From: Alloalcanivorax marinus
Lineage (GTDB): Bacteria > Pseudomonadota > Gammaproteobacteria > Pseudomonadales > Alcanivoracaceae
Assembly (NCBI RefSeq): GCF_016906305.1
Contig: NZ_JADDOL010000022.1
Location: forward strand, 1-64,000
Reading direction: 5' to 3'
Length of the DNA: 64,000 nt
Shown here: positions 9,220 through 18,576 of the stretch, piece by piece
How positions within the stretch are numbered: position 1 is the stretch's first letter
Layout of the letters: every line of letters begins with the position of its first letter
The notes under the pieces: generated by a model
What the model saw: the letters and a program-made list of their open reading frames with translations, nothing else
Told to the model about the DNA's origin: nothing
Database searches by the model: none
Program-made: the position numbers and the translations under genes

Positions 9220-10326
9220 ATGAGCGCCACCGGGCCCGACACGCGCCACCCGTCCCCGGACGGCGACGGCGCCGATATGCGCCGCCTGAGTCTGTTCATT
9301 CCGTTCGACGGCCTGAGTCCGTCCCATTTGCGCGAGATTCGCGACCAGTTTCAGGTGCACCGCTTGCCCGCCGGGCGGCTGCTGTTCAAACGCGGTCAGA
9401 GGTCGGATCAGGCGTTTTTTCTGGTCGAGGGCGAGCTGGATCTGATCGACGCCGGCTACACGGTGCGTGTTTTCGCCGCCGCCGACGACGAAAACTACCT
9501 GGCTCTGGACAACTACCCCCGCCATACGGTCAACGCCATCACCCGCGACAGTGCCGTGCTCTACAGCATCGACCGGGACAAACTCGACCTGCTGATGGCC
9601 TGGACCCAGGCCCCGGACCTGCTGCCCGATGAACACGCCGACGACCACGACTGGATGGACGCCCTGCTCGCCTCCGGGCTGCTGGCTCAGGTCCCCCCGG
9701 CGCAACTGCACGCCCTGTTCGTCAAATTCCAGCCCCGGCCGGTGCAATTGGGCGAGACGGTGATCCAGGAAGGCGCCGCCGGCGACACCTTCTACGTGAT
9801 CAAGCGCGGCAAGGCCATGGTCACCCGCGCCGGCGCCGCCGGCAGCGAACCGCTGGCGGCGCTGTCCGCCGGACGCTTCTTCGGCGAGGACGCGCTGATC
9901 AGCGACCAGCCCCGCAACGCCACCGTCACCATGACCAGCGACGGCGAGCTGATGTGCTTGGACAAGGCGGACTTCCAGACGCTGCTGCAGAGCTCCGTGA
10001 TCCGCCGCCTCAGCGAGGATCAGCTGGACACCCTGGTGCTGGAAGGGGAACGGCCGCTGGTGCTGGTGGACGTGCGCCTGCCCATGGAAGCGCGCCACGA
10101 CATGATCCCCGGCGCCCGCAATCTGCCGCTGCACGAACTGCGCCAGCGCGCCCCGCGTCTGGAACGCGCCTTTACCTATGTGCTGTGCGCGGAAGGTCGA
10201 CGCAGTGAGCTGGGAGCCTATATCCTCTCCGAGGCGGGGCTGGACGCCCTGGTGCTGGATCGGGGAAGCGATGACGACAGGGCAAGGCAGGACCAAGAGG
10301 ACGCGGAGGCGGTGGCGCCCCGCTAG
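9220..10326 (+). CDS. tandem cyclic-nucleotide-binding domain protein with C-terminal rhodanese domain
   Basis: A 368-residue soluble protein with three domains. The first cNMP-like domain spans about residues 20-130 (AGRLLFKRGQRSDQAFFLVEGELDL). The second, about 155-265, has the more canonical GDTFYVIKRGKAMVTR and FGEDALISDQPRNATVT. A rhodanese fold lies at about 280-350, with VLVDVRLPMEARHDMIPGARNLP and the active-site-like loop VLCAEGRRS that keeps a cysteine. No DNA-binding domain is present. Its 3' end overlaps the following sensor kinase by 56 bases, suggesting joint function in signalling. Which nucleotide it binds is unknown. Confidence 0.85.
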   Translation: MSATGPDTRHPSPDGDGADMRRLSLFIPFDGLSPSHLREIRDQFQVHRLPAGRLLFKRGQRSDQAFFLVEGELDLIDAGYTVRVFAAADDENYLALDNYPRHTVNAITRDSAVLYSIDRDKLDLLMAWTQAPDLLPDEHADDHDWMDALLASGLLAQVPPAQLHALFVKFQPRPVQLGETVIQEGAAGDTFYVIKRGKAMVTRAGAAGSEPLAALSAGRFFGEDALISDQPRNATVTMTSDGELMCLDKADFQTLLQSSVIRRLSEDQLDTLVLEGERPLVLVDVRLPMEARHDMIPGARNLPLHELRQRAPRLERAFTYVLCAEGRRSELGAYILSEAGLDALVLDRGSDDDRARQDQEDAEAVAPR

Positions 10327-13069
10327 CGCGACGGGCGCGGCGTGGCCCTGGCTGCTGGTGCTGCTGGTGCCGTGCCTGCTGATCGGCGGCCTGGCCCGGG
10401 CCGATACGCCGCCGCCCTATGTGATCAGCGGCCCGCTGGACGAGGCCCGCATCACCATCTATTCCGAGTACCTGTCCGATCCGGACGGCGCCCTCACCGT
10501 GGAGACGCTGGCGGCCGGCGCCCACGACGACGACTTCCGCCCCGGGGCGCGCTTCGTGGAAGGGCTGGGCCTCAGCGATCACCCCTGGTGGATCCGCGTG
10601 GCGGTGCGCAACGAACTGCCGGTGGCGGGCCGCTTCGCGCTGGTGCTGGGGCCGCGTAATTACGTCGACAGCACCCTGTTCGTGCCCGGCGACGCCGGCT
10701 ATCGCCCGGCCACCGGCGCGGAACGGTTTCTGCACCGCAATCCGGTGTACCTGGTGGACCTGCCCCCGCAGCGCACCCGCGTGTTCTATTGGCGGGTCAA
10801 TCCCCGTGGCAGCATGCTCTATTCAGTGACCCTGACCGATCTGGCCGGCGCCGTGGGCAACGATCCCCGCTACCTGCTGTATTGGGTCCTGCTCGGAGTG
10901 ATGCTGACCCTGGCCCTCTACAACCTGCTGGTGGCCCTGCTGCGCGGCGGCCCCAGCCACGGCTACCACGCCGGCTTCCTGGTGGCGATGGTGGCGCTGC
11001 TGCTGTTCGCCTCCGGCCAGCTCGCCGACAGCCCGTTCTGGGGCCCGCCGCTGCCGGCGTTGAAGGTGGCGTCGATCATGTTGGTGATCGTGTGCGCCTG
11101 TGGCGTGGGCCGCACCTTCGTGGACAGCCGCCGCTACGCCCCCTGGCTGCACCGGCTGCTGCTGGGCGTCTCCGGGCTGGCGGTGGCGGGCCTGCTGGTG
11201 GCGCCCTGGCTGCCGGTGGTCACCGGCCTGAGCCTGGCCTTCGGCCTGGCGCTGGTGGCGGCGGCGCTGCTGGTGATGCTGGCCTATCAGGCCTGGCACC
11301 GGGAGGCGCCCCAGGGCAGCCTCTACTTTTTCACCAGCCTGCTGATCTCCAGCCCGCTGGTGCTGGCCTGTCTGACCATGTTCGGCATCACCGACGGTGG
11401 CTTCGACCTGGTGCTGAGCGTGATGATCGCGGTCAACCTGGCGGCCCTGGTGCAGGCGGTGGGTCTGCGCATCCAGCTGCAGCGCCGGCAACGGCTGGTG
11501 GTCGAGGCACGCCGTGACCAGGCGGTGGCGGAGGCGGTGGAGCGCACCCGCCGGGAAACCCTGGCGCGCATGGGCCACGACGTGCGCACGCCGCTGAGCG
11601 GCATCCTCGGCATGGCCGAGATCCTGGAGGACACCCCCCTGTCACCGAACCAGCGGGAATGCGTGGGCGGCATTCGCAACGCCGGCGAGAATCTGCTGAA
11701 GATCATCAACAACGTGCTGGAATACTCGCAGCTGGCCGACCAGGAGGTGGAGCTGGACCGGGAGGCCCTGAACACCCATGACCTGCTGATGGACGCGGTG
11801 GACCTGTTCCGCGAGCGGGCCGAGGAAAAGCAGGTGGAGCTGATCACCCATGTGCACACCAATGTGCCGACCCTGGTGGAAGGCGACGCCGGCCGGCTGC
11901 GCCAGGTGCTCACCAACCTGATCGGTGCCCTGATCCGTCACGCCCAGCCCGGCGAACTGGTCATCGATATTTCCCTGGAACCCACCGGCCGGGCCGGCCT
12001 GGTGCGCTTCGAGCTGGCCGGCAGCGCCCTGCGGGCGGGCAGCCTGCGGCGGCTGCGCGAGCAGGACAGCCGCCGGGACAGCGCCGGCCTCAACCGGGTG
12101 ATCGCGGAGCAGCTGATCACCGCCATGGGAGGCCGCCACGGCCGCCGCGACGAACACGGCGCGGAGCCGGGCTACTGGTTCGTGCTGCCGCTGCCCTCCC
12201 TGGACCCGGGCCATGCGCCGGCGGATACCGACGACCACCTGCTGCAGGGCCGCAGCATGCTGGTGGTGGACGACTCCTCCACGGTGACCCGGGTGATCCG
12301 CCATCTGGCCCTGAGCTGGGGCATGCGCGTCACCGCCAGCCACGATCCCCGCGAAGCGCTGGCTTCCCTGCGCACCCAGGCCAATATCCACGAACCCTAC
12401 GACGTGGTGCTGGTGGACCAGTTGATGCCGGGCATGAGCGGGCTGCAACTGGCGGCGCGCATCCACGAGGATCCGGTGATCACCCACCCGGCGGTGCTGA
12501 TCATGCTCAGCGGCGTGAACAGCGCCCCGGACGACAAGGAGGCGCGCAATGCCGGCATTCACCGGGTGCTGCCCAAACCGGTGTCGGCGCCCCGGCTCAA
12601 GCAGGTACTGGCCGAGGAGCTGGGCCTGAAAGCGCCGCCGCGCGATGACCCGCAGACCGCGCCGGACCCGCACCTGCGGCTGCTGGTGGTGGAGGACCAC
12701 AAGCTCAGCCAGAAGGTGATCCGCGGCATGCTGCACAAGCTGGGGCTGACGCCGGAGCTGGCCGCCAACGGCCAGGAGGCGGTGGCGATGGCGGAACGGA
12801 CCCGCTACGACCTGATCCTGATGGACTGCGAAATGCCGGTGATGGACGGCTTCGAGGCCACCCGCCGCATCCGCGAGCAGGAACGGCGCGACGGCCGCCC
12901 GGCGGTGCCGATCGTGGCGCTGACCGCCCATATCCTGCGTGAGCACCGCGAGCGCAGCCTGGCCTCGGGCATGAACGCCCACATCCCCAAGCCGGTGGAA
13001 ATGAGCGTGCTGCGCGAGACCCTGGTGCGTTTCACGGGGCGACCGGCCGAACCCGCCGACCCGGCTTGA
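10271..13069 (+). CDS. RetS/LadS-like hybrid sensor kinase with 7TM input and two receiver domains
   Basis: A protein of about 932 residues. After an N-terminal signal or first helix comes a 7TMR-DISMED2-like periplasmic domain (about 45-195). A seven-helix membrane block follows (about 200-395), then a HisKA segment with H-box GHDVRTPLSG near residue 433, an ATPase-like region (about 530-650) and two receiver domains (about 660-785 and 797-925). Both receivers keep the phosphorylation aspartate (LVDQLMPG and LMDCEMPV) and the lysine (LPKPVS and IPKPVE). The ATPase region is eroded: the N-box asparagine is replaced (TNLIGALIRHA) and no DxGxG motif is visible. The layout matches RetS. I chose the ATG at 10271, preceded by GGGGAAGCG, which lies inside the upstream gene; the open frame extends further without support. 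Confidence 0.82.
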   Translation: MTTGQGRTKRTRRRWRPASATGAAWPWLLVLLVPCLLIGGLARADTPPPYVISGPLDEARITIYSEYLSDPDGALTVETLAAGAHDDDFRPGARFVEGLGLSDHPWWIRVAVRNELPVAGRFALVLGPRNYVDSTLFVPGDAGYRPATGAERFLHRNPVYLVDLPPQRTRVFYWRVNPRGSMLYSVTLTDLAGAVGNDPRYLLYWVLLGVMLTLALYNLLVALLRGGPSHGYHAGFLVAMVALLLFASGQLADSPFWGPPLPALKVASIMLVIVCACGVGRTFVDSRRYAPWLHRLLLGVSGLAVAGLLVAPWLPVVTGLSLAFGLALVAAALLVMLAYQAWHREAPQGSLYFFTSLLISSPLVLACLTMFGITDGGFDLVLSVMIAVNLAALVQAVGLRIQLQRRQRLVVEARRDQAVAEAVERTRRETLARMGHDVRTPLSGILGMAEILEDTPLSPNQRECVGGIRNAGENLLKIINNVLEYSQLADQEVELDREALNTHDLLMDAVDLFRERAEEKQVELITHVHTNVPTLVEGDAGRLRQVLTNLIGALIRHAQPGELVIDISLEPTGRAGLVRFELAGSALRAGSLRRLREQDSRRDSAGLNRVIAEQLITAMGGRHGRRDEHGAEPGYWFVLPLPSLDPGHAPADTDDHLLQGRSMLVVDDSSTVTRVIRHLALSWGMRVTASHDPREALASLRTQANIHEPYDVVLVDQLMPGMSGLQLAARIHEDPVITHPAVLIMLSGVNSAPDDKEARNAGIHRVLPKPVSAPRLKQVLAEELGLKAPPRDDPQTAPDPHLRLLVVEDHKLSQKVIRGMLHKLGLTPELAANGQEAVAMAERTRYDLILMDCEMPVMDGFEATRRIREQERRDGRPAVPIVALTAHILREHRERSLASGMNAHIPKPVEMSVLRETLVRFTGRPAEPADPA

Positions 13070-13153
13070 TCCAGCGCAACGGCGGGCCGCCCGGCGCTTC
13101 ACGGCGGCCGCCTTTGGCGCTAGCATGCCCGCAACCCTGCTTCGGAGACCGTC

Positions 13154-13804
13154 ATGACCGAGCGACAGCTGACCCCCCTGGACCGCCTGCTCAGCCGGGT
13201 GGACAACGCCATGCGCACCCTGACGCCGGGCTCCGCCCGCGCCGAGCGCCAGCCCCCCGGGCTGGATCAGGCCCGCGACGAGGGCCCCCTGTCCGACGGC
13301 GAACGGCGGCATGTGACCGGGCTGATGCGCATCAACCATACCGGCGAGGTGTGCGCCCAGGGCCTCTATCAGGGCCAGGCCAGCACCGCCACCCTGCCCC
13401 ATGTGCGCCATGCCATGGAGGAGGCGGCCCGCGAGGAAGAGGACCATCTGGCCTGGTGCGAGGACCGCATCCGCGAACTGGGCGGGGTGCCCAGTCGCCT
13501 CAATCCGATTTTCTACGCCATGAGCTATACCCTGGGCGCCGGCGCGGGCCTGGCCGGTGACCGCTGGAGCTTGGGCTTCGTGGCGGAAACGGAAAATCAG
13601 GTGGTGCGCCACCTGGAGAACCACATGGCGCGGCTGCCCCAGCGTGACCGCCGCAGCCGGGCCATCCTTGAACAGATGCGCACCGATGAGCTGAAACACG
13701 CGGTCACCGCCAGCGACGCCGGCGGCGCCCCCCTGCCGCCGCCGATACGCGGCGCCATGACCCTGATGAGCAAGGTAATGACCTTCGCCACCTACCGGGT
13801 TTGA
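13154..13804 (+). CDS. coq7: demethoxyubiquinone hydroxylase Coq7
   Basis: A di-iron hydroxylase for a late step of ubiquinone synthesis, replacing UbiF-type flavin enzymes in many aerobes. The 216 residues show the carboxylate-bridged di-iron pattern: MRINHTGEVCAQGLYQGQ near residue 57, EEEDHLAWCEDRI near 95, and C-terminal ENQVVRHLENHM and MRTDELKHA. Ubiquinone supply ties it to the cyo quinol oxidase in this window. It is followed by a terminator shared with the convergent speD. Confidence 0.93.
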   Translation: MTERQLTPLDRLLSRVDNAMRTLTPGSARAERQPPGLDQARDEGPLSDGERRHVTGLMRINHTGEVCAQGLYQGQASTATLPHVRHAMEEAAREEEDHLAWCEDRIRELGGVPSRLNPIFYAMSYTLGAGAGLAGDRWSLGFVAETENQVVRHLENHMARLPQRDRRSRAILEQMRTDELKHAVTASDAGGAPLPPPIRGAMTLMSKVMTFATYRV

Positions 13805-13810
13805 ACGAAC

Positions 13811-13844
13811 AAAAAAACCGCCGGCGAAACCGGCGGTTTTTTTT
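13811..13844. terminator. bidirectional terminator between coq7 and speD
   Basis: Seven A residues, a CCGCCGG stem, a short CGAAA loop, CCGGCGG and eight T residues form a symmetric hairpin. It would work for coq7 on the plus strand and for speD on the minus strand. Confidence 0.9.
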
Positions 13845-13845
13845 A

Positions 13846-13864
13846 TACGGCTTGAAGCTTGCGA
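13846..13864. repeat. single-arm remnant of ACAAGCT-type heptamer repeat
   Basis: The bases GGCTTGAAGCTTGCGAC just behind the speD stop resemble one arm of the heptamer element at 16082-16145 (GCTTGAA, GCTTG units). The partner arm is not seen. It may be a decayed copy. Confidence 0.35.
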
Positions 13865-13867
13865 CGA

Positions 13868-14671
13868 CTACATGTTGCGGCTGTAGAAGATCTCCAGCAT
13901 CTCGGTGCGCAGACGCTCCTTGATGTTGGCCAGGGCGGCCTCGTCGAATTCGTCGCTGCCGGCGCCGAACAGATAGTTCTCGATGTCGAATTCCTTGAGC
14001 AGCATCTTGGTGTGGAAGATGTTCTCCTGGTACACGTTCACGTCGATCATCTGATAGGCGTTCTGCGTGCTTTCGGTCAGGAAGTTCTGGATCGAGTTGA
14101 TGTCGTGGTCGATGTAGTGCTTGGTGCCGTCCACGTCACGGGTCATGCCGCGCACCCGGTAATCGATGGTGACGATGTCCGAATCGAAGCTGTGGATCAG
14201 GTAATTGAGCGCGCGTAGCGGTGAAATCACGCCGCAGGTGGACACGTCCACGTCCACCCGGAAGGTGGAGATGCCGTTGTCCGGGTGGGATTCCGGATAG
14301 GTGTGCACCGTCACGTGGCTCTTGTTCAGGTGCGCCACCACCGAATCCGGCAGCGGCCCCGGCGCTTCCTCGTCCCAGTCCTCGTCGGTGGGCGGCGACT
14401 CATGCTCGGCGATCAGCATGGTCACGCTGGCGCCCTGGGGATCGTAATCCTGGCGGGCGATGTTGAGGATGTTGGCGCCGATGATGCGCGTCACATTGGT
14501 GAGAATCTCGGTGAGCCGTTCCGCGTTGTACAGTTCATCGATGTACTCGATGTACTCCTTGCGGTGCTGCTCGGTCTTCGCATAGGCGATATCGAAGATA
14601 TTGAAACTCAGGGATTTGGTCAGGTTGTTGAAACCATGAACCGTAATCTTGGGATTGGGATCTTTCACCAC
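13868..14671 (-). CDS. speD: S-adenosylmethionine decarboxylase proenzyme
   Basis: A pyruvoyl-dependent enzyme giving decarboxylated SAM for spermidine synthesis. The 267-residue length and sequence fit the Enterobacteria-type class 1A enzyme. The self-cleavage site that yields the pyruvoyl group is [11 protein letters not shown], with the reactive serine at about residue 118. The catalytic [12 protein letters not shown] follows. Translation starts with GTG (two GTG codons in tandem at the 5' end) behind GGGGAAACGCA. Downstream it shares a terminator with coq7. Confidence 0.95.
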   Translation of the reverse strand: MVKDPNPKITVHGFNNLTKSLSFNIFDIAYAKTEQHRKEYIEYIDELYNAERLTEILTNVTRIIGANILNIARQDYDPQGASVTMLIAEHESPPTDEDWDEEAPGPLPDSVVAHLNKSHVTVHTYPESHPDNGISTFRVDVDVSTCGVISPLRALNYLIHSFDSDIVTIDYRVRGMTRDVDGTKHYIDHDINSIQNFLTESTQNAYQMIDVNVYQENIFHTKMLLKEFDIENYLFGAGSDEFDEAALANIKERLRTEMLEIFYSRNM

Positions 14672-14701
14672 TGCGTTTCCCCGTTGACCGTTGCTGCCGC
14701 G

Positions 14702-15124
14702 TTAGCGGGACTCGATGGTATAGCTGTGGGTTACCTCGACACCCCCACGGCTGAGCATGATGGCCGCGGAACAGTACTTCTCCGCGGACAAGGACACCGC
14801 CCGCTTGACGTGCGCTTCCTTGAGGTTATTGCCGGAGACCACGAAGTGCAGGTGAATTTTGGTAAAAACGGCGGGAATCTCGTCCTCGGCGCGTTCCGCG
14901 CTGAGTTCACAGCGGCAGGTGCTCACGTCCTGTCGGGCCTTGCCGAGAATGTGCACCACGTCGAAGCTGGAGCAACCGCCCAGGCCCATCAGCACGGTTT
15001 CCATGGGGCGCGCGCCCCGATTCTGGCCACCGTGGTCCGGAGGCCCGTCCATCACGATGGTGTGCCCGCTACCGGATTCCGCCTGGAAGCAGACATCGCC
15101 CTGCCATTCGACCACCGCCTTCAT
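14702..15124 (-). CDS. OsmC/YhfA-family redox protein
   Basis: A 140-residue OsmC-fold protein. The two redox cysteines of the family are visible: GLGGCSSFDV near residue 51 and AEKYCSAAIML near residue 121. Relatives are thiol peroxidases or uncharacterised. In Escherichia coli the relative yhfA sits next to crp, and here too the gene is divergent from the Crp/Vfr gene. I chose the ATG at 15124, preceded by AGGAGAGAGCGG. speD follows on the same strand after about 30 bases. Confidence 0.85.
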   Translation of the reverse strand: MKAVVEWQGDVCFQAESGSGHTIVMDGPPDHGGQNRGARPMETVLMGLGGCSSFDVVHILGKARQDVSTCRCELSAERAEDEIPAVFTKIHLHFVVSGNNLKEAHVKRAVSLSAEKYCSAAIMLSRGGVEVTHSYTIESR

Positions 15125-15383
15125 CCGCTCTCTCCTGCTCAAAGCGTCCCGGAATGGCCGCGCAGACTACCACAGAGCGGCGTTTCGCCATAGTCCGGCC
15201 GCCCGCGGGCGCGGCTTTGAGGGCGGTCGGGAGGGGAGACAGGAAGATACAGAGTGTGCACCACATCCCTTGGCAGCCACGTGAAAAAAGGGCAAACTCC
15301 TTTAGCTTGAATTGCTACGACTTTTTTCCGGCTTCCGGCCCTTAACCCTGAAAGCCATCAAGCAGTGCCAAAGCAGAGTTCCC

Positions 15384-16013
15384 ATGAGCGACGGAAATAA
15401 GATAATCCCCAATCTGGATCGGTTTCTGGCCAATTGCCACCGCCGTAAATACCCGGCCAAAAGCACCATTATTTACGCCGGCGACGAATCGGACGCCTTA
15501 TATTACATCCTCAAGGGTTCCGTCACCGTCATGATCGAGGACGACGACGGCCGCGAAATGATCATGGCCTACCTGAACGCCGGCGATTTCTTCGGTGAGA
15601 TGGGCCTGTTCGAGGCCGAGCCGTCCCGCTCCGCCTGGGTCAAGGCGAAAACCGAGTGCGAGGTGGCCGAGGTCAGCTACGCCAAGTTCCGCCAGCTGAC
15701 CCGGGAAGACGCCGACATTCTGTTCGCGGTGTCCGCCCAGATCGCCGGCCGCCTGCGCGCCACCACCCGCAAGGTGGGCGACCTGGCGTTCCTGGACGTG
15801 ACCGGCCGGGTCGCCGGCACCCTGCTGGACCTGTGCAAGCAGCCCGACGCCATGACCCACCCGGACGGCATGCAGATCAAGGTCACCCGCCAGGAAATCG
15901 GCCGTATCGTCGGCTGTTCCCGGGAAATGGTGGGCCGGGTCCTCAAGAACCTGGAAGAACAGGGCCTGGTGTCGGTGAAGGGCAAGACCATGGTGGTCTA
16001 CGGCACCCGCTGA
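15384..16013 (+). CDS. vfr: cAMP-activated global regulator of the Crp/Vfr type
   Basis: A 209-residue Crp-family activator very close to Pseudomonas Vfr as remembered: [19 protein letters not shown] near the start and [27 protein letters not shown] in the cAMP pocket. The conserved [24 protein letters not shown] segment follows. The C-terminal helix-turn-helix is [22 protein letters not shown]. Such regulators bind TGTGA-N6-TCACA sites and control carbon use, motility and, in pseudomonads, virulence. I chose the ATG at 15384 because it fits the Vfr N-terminus; the frame stays open upstream. It is followed by a terminator. Confidence 0.92.
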   Translation: MSDGNKIIPNLDRFLANCHRRKYPAKSTIIYAGDESDALYYILKGSVTVMIEDDDGREMIMAYLNAGDFFGEMGLFEAEPSRSAWVKAKTECEVAEVSYAKFRQLTREDADILFAVSAQIAGRLRATTRKVGDLAFLDVTGRVAGTLLDLCKQPDAMTHPDGMQIKVTRQEIGRIVGCSREMVGRVLKNLEEQGLVSVKGKTMVVYGTR

Positions 16014-16038
16014 CGACGCCCCGCCCCGGCGTTCCACG

Positions 16039-16066
16039 AAAAAGCCCGCTAACGCGGGCTTTTTTC
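16039..16066 (+). terminator. rho-independent terminator of vfr
   Basis: AAAAAGCCCGC, a TAAC loop and GCGGGCTTTTTT form a 7-bp GC-rich stem flanked by A and T runs, so it may also serve the opposite strand. It lies about 25 bases behind the vfr stop. Confidence 0.9.
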
Positions 16067-16081
16067 GTTACCGGGGCCGCC

Positions 16082-16145
16082 ACAAGCTACAAGCTACAAG
16101 CAAGAGACCGCCTGCTTGAAGCTTGTGGCTGGCAGCTTGTCGCTA
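16082..16145. repeat. heptamer-repeat inverted element (ACAAGCT type)
   Basis: The left arm consists of ACAAGCT, ACAAGCT and ACAAGCA in tandem. The right arm reads as degenerate reverse-complement copies and ends in the trpC stop codon. It sits between the convergent vfr and trpC genes. The build (7-base units in two opposed arms) is the same as at 6956 and 29129, but the heptamer differs. Confidence 0.75.
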
Positions 16146-16934
16146 GAAAAACAACGCCTTGAGAGCGGCGCCCGGGTCGTCCGCCTTCATGAAGGCCTCA
16201 CCGACCAGGAAACCGTTGATGCCGCTGTCGCGCATCAGCCGCACGTCCTCACGGCTGTGGATGCCGCTCTCGGTGATCACCAGATGGTCGCCGGGGACCT
16301 GCTCGGCCAGGGTCAGCGTCGTGTCCAGGCTGGTCTCGAAGGTTTTCAGGTTCCGGTTATTGATGCCCACCAGCTCGATGTTCAGCTTCATGGCGCGCTC
16401 CAGCTCCTCGCCGGAATGCACCTCCACCAGCACATCGCAGCCGGCCCGCTGGGCGGCGTGGTAAAGCTCGTCGAGCTGGGCATCGGACAGCGCCGCCACG
16501 ATCAGCAGCACGGCGTCGGCGCCCATGGCGCGGCTCTGGAAGATCTGCCAGGGGTCGATCATGAAGTCCTTGCGCAGCACCGGCAGGGTCACGGCGTTGC
16601 GGGCGGCGCGCAGGTAGTCCTCGTGGCCCTGGAAGAATTCCTCGTCGGTGAGCACCGACAGGGCGCTGGCGCCGGCGGCCTGGTAGCGGCGGGCGATGTC
16701 CACCGGGTCGAAATCCTCGCGGATCACGCCCTTGCTGGGCGAGGCCTTCTTCACCTCGGCGATCACCGCCGGCCGCTTCTCGGCGACGCTGCGGTAGAGG
16801 GCCGCCGCGAAGCCCCGGGCCTTGCCCTGGTTCTCGGCCATGGCCTCGAAATCACCGATCGTATAGTGCTGCTGGCCGGCGTGGATCTCCGCCCGCTTGC
16901 GTTCAATGATCCGATCCAGAATCGTCTCGCTCAT
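16143..16934 (-). CDS. trpC: indole-3-glycerol phosphate synthase
   Basis: A TIM-barrel enzyme closing the indole ring in tryptophan synthesis. The 263 residues are a single-function TrpC, not fused to TrpF. Conserved segments include VIAEVKKASPSKGVI near residue 57, LPVLRKDFMIDPWQI near 117, GINNRNLKTFE near 189 and ITESGIHSREDV near 220. The ATG at 16934 lies 8 bases behind the trpD stop. It is the last gene of trpEGDC here; trpF, trpB and trpA are not in the window. Confidence 0.96.
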   Translation of the reverse strand: MSETILDRIIERKRAEIHAGQQHYTIGDFEAMAENQGKARGFAAALYRSVAEKRPAVIAEVKKASPSKGVIREDFDPVDIARRYQAAGASALSVLTDEEFFQGHEDYLRAARNAVTLPVLRKDFMIDPWQIFQSRAMGADAVLLIVAALSDAQLDELYHAAQRAGCDVLVEVHSGEELERAMKLNIELVGINNRNLKTFETSLDTTLTLAEQVPGDHLVITESGIHSREDVRLMRDSGINGFLVGEAFMKADDPGAALKALFF

Positions 16935-16942
16935 GGTGGGCT

Positions 16943-17986
16943 CTACACCTCCTCTTTGAGGGCCACTGAGAATTGCGCCAGTTCGCGCATGCGTTCCGCC
17001 GCCTCGCCATTGTGGACCAGATCCTCCGCCATCCGAACCCCCTCCTCCAGGGTGCGGGTGACGCCGGCCACGTAGATGGCGGCGCCGGCATTGAGCGTGA
17101 TCATGTCGGCGGCCTTGCCGGCGTGGCGCCCCTTGCGCTTGCCGAAGGCATCGCGAATCAGCGCCAGGGAGGCCTGCGGGTCGGTCACGTCCAGGCCCAC
17201 CAGGGAATCGGACTCCAGGCCCACGTCTTCCGGGGTCAGCGTGTATTCGTTGACGGTGCCGTCCTTGTACTCGGCCACATGGGTGCGGCCGGCCAGGCTG
17301 ATCTCGTCCAGGCCGTCCAGGCCGTGCACCACCATCACGTGCTCGGCGCCCAGGCGCCCCATCACCTCGGCCATGGGCCGGCAAAGCTTGTCGGAGAACA
17401 CCCCCACCACCAGGCGCTGCACGCCGGCCGGGTTAGTCATCGGCCCGAGGATGTTGAACAGGGTACGCATGCCCAGCTCCTTGCGCGGGCCGATGGCGTA
17501 CTTCATGGCGCCATGATGGGCCGGCGCGAACATGAAGCCCACGCCCACGCCGTCCACGCAACGGGCGATCTCCGTCGGGCTCAGATCGAGACGGATGCCC
17601 GCCGCTTCCAGCAGGTCCGAGGAGCCGCTTTTCGAGCTCACCGAGCGGTTGCCGTGCTTGGCCACCCGACAACCGGCGGCGGCGGCCACGAAGGCGCTGG
17701 CGGTGGACACGTTGAACAGGTTGGCGCCGTCGCCGCCGGTGCCGACGATGTCCACCAGATGGCGGCGGTTGTCCACCACCACCGGGGTGACCAGTTCGCG
17801 CATCACCATGGCGGCGCCGGTGATCTCATCCAGGGATTCGCTCTTCATGCGCAGGGCCACCAGAAAACCGCCGATCTGGGCGTCGGTGGCGCCGCCGGTC
17901 ATGATCTCGCGCATCACGTCCTGCATCTGGTCGGTGGTCAGATCGATATGGTCCACCACCGTGGCCAGGGCTTCCTTGATGTTCAT
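16943..17986 (-). CDS. trpD: anthranilate phosphoribosyltransferase
   Basis: Transfers phosphoribose from PRPP to anthranilate. The 347 residues contain the PRPP-binding [19 protein letters not shown] near residue 85 and [17 protein letters not shown] just after, plus [22 protein letters not shown] near residue 155. Its ATG overlaps the trpG stop (ATGA at 17983-17986), indicating coupled translation within the trp operon. Confidence 0.97.
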   Translation of the reverse strand: MNIKEALATVVDHIDLTTDQMQDVMREIMTGGATDAQIGGFLVALRMKSESLDEITGAAMVMRELVTPVVVDNRRHLVDIVGTGGDGANLFNVSTASAFVAAAAGCRVAKHGNRSVSSKSGSSDLLEAAGIRLDLSPTEIARCVDGVGVGFMFAPAHHGAMKYAIGPRKELGMRTLFNILGPMTNPAGVQRLVVGVFSDKLCRPMAEVMGRLGAEHVMVVHGLDGLDEISLAGRTHVAEYKDGTVNEYTLTPEDVGLESDSLVGLDVTDPQASLALIRDAFGKRKGRHAGKAADMITLNAGAAIYVAGVTRTLEEGVRMAEDLVHNGEAAERMRELAQFSVALKEEV

Positions 17987-18576
17987 GCGCGCTCCCCCTT
18001 GAGAAAGTTGTTCAGCAGGTCATGGCCGTGCTCGGTAAGAATCGACTCCGGATGGTACTGGACCCCCTCCAGGGGCAGTTCCTTGTGACGCATGCCCATG
18101 ATCTCGTCCATGTCACCGTTGTCGTCCAGGGTCCAGGCGGTGATCTCGAAACAGTCCGGCAGGCTGGCCTTGTCCACCACCAGGGAATGGTAACGGGTGG
18201 CCACATAGGGGCTGGGCAGGCCCCGGAACACGCCCTGGCCGGTGTGATACACCGGCGAGGTCTTGCCGTGCATCACGGTGCGGGCGCGCACCACCCGGGC
18301 ACCGAACGCCTGCCCCAGGGCCTGGTGGCCCAGGCAGACGCCGAGAATCGGCAGCTTGCCGGCGAAATGGCGGATGGCGTCCACGGAGATGCCTGCCTCG
18401 TTGGGGGTGCACGGGCCCGGTGAGATCATCAGCCGGTCGGCGTTGAGCGCTTCCATGCCGGCCAGATCGATCCGGTCATTGCGGTGAACCAGCACTTCCG
18501 CCCCCAGCTCCTGGAGATACTGCACCAGGTTGTAGGTAAAACTGTCGTAGTTGTCGATCATCAGCACGCGCATCAT
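17983..18576 (-). CDS. trpG: anthranilate synthase component II (glutamine amidotransferase)
   Basis: Class I glutamine amidotransferase that supplies ammonia to TrpE. It begins [21 protein letters not shown]. The catalytic nucleophile lies in [15 protein letters not shown] near residue 82, and the His/Glu pair in [14 protein letters not shown] near residue 172. Two adjacent ATG codons overlap the trpE stop (ATGATG), preceded by GGAGGGCAA, so trpE and trpG are translationally coupled. The single-domain form also often serves folate synthesis as PabA; the context here is tryptophan. Confidence 0.95.
   Translation of the reverse strand: MMRVLMIDNYDSFTYNLVQYLQELGAEVLVHRNDRIDLAGMEALNADRLMISPGPCTPNEAGISVDAIRHFAGKLPILGVCLGHQALGQAFGARVVRARTVMHGKTSPVYHTGQGVFRGLPSPYVATRYHSLVVDKASLPDCFEITAWTLDDNGDMDEIMGMRHKELPLEGVQYHPESILTEHGHDLLNNFLKGERA

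Noticed and set aside
15125..15383. Crp/Vfr site for autoregulation between the OsmC-like gene and vfr
   Set aside because: The best candidate (GTGTGCACCACATCC) fits only half of TGTGA-N6-TCACA.
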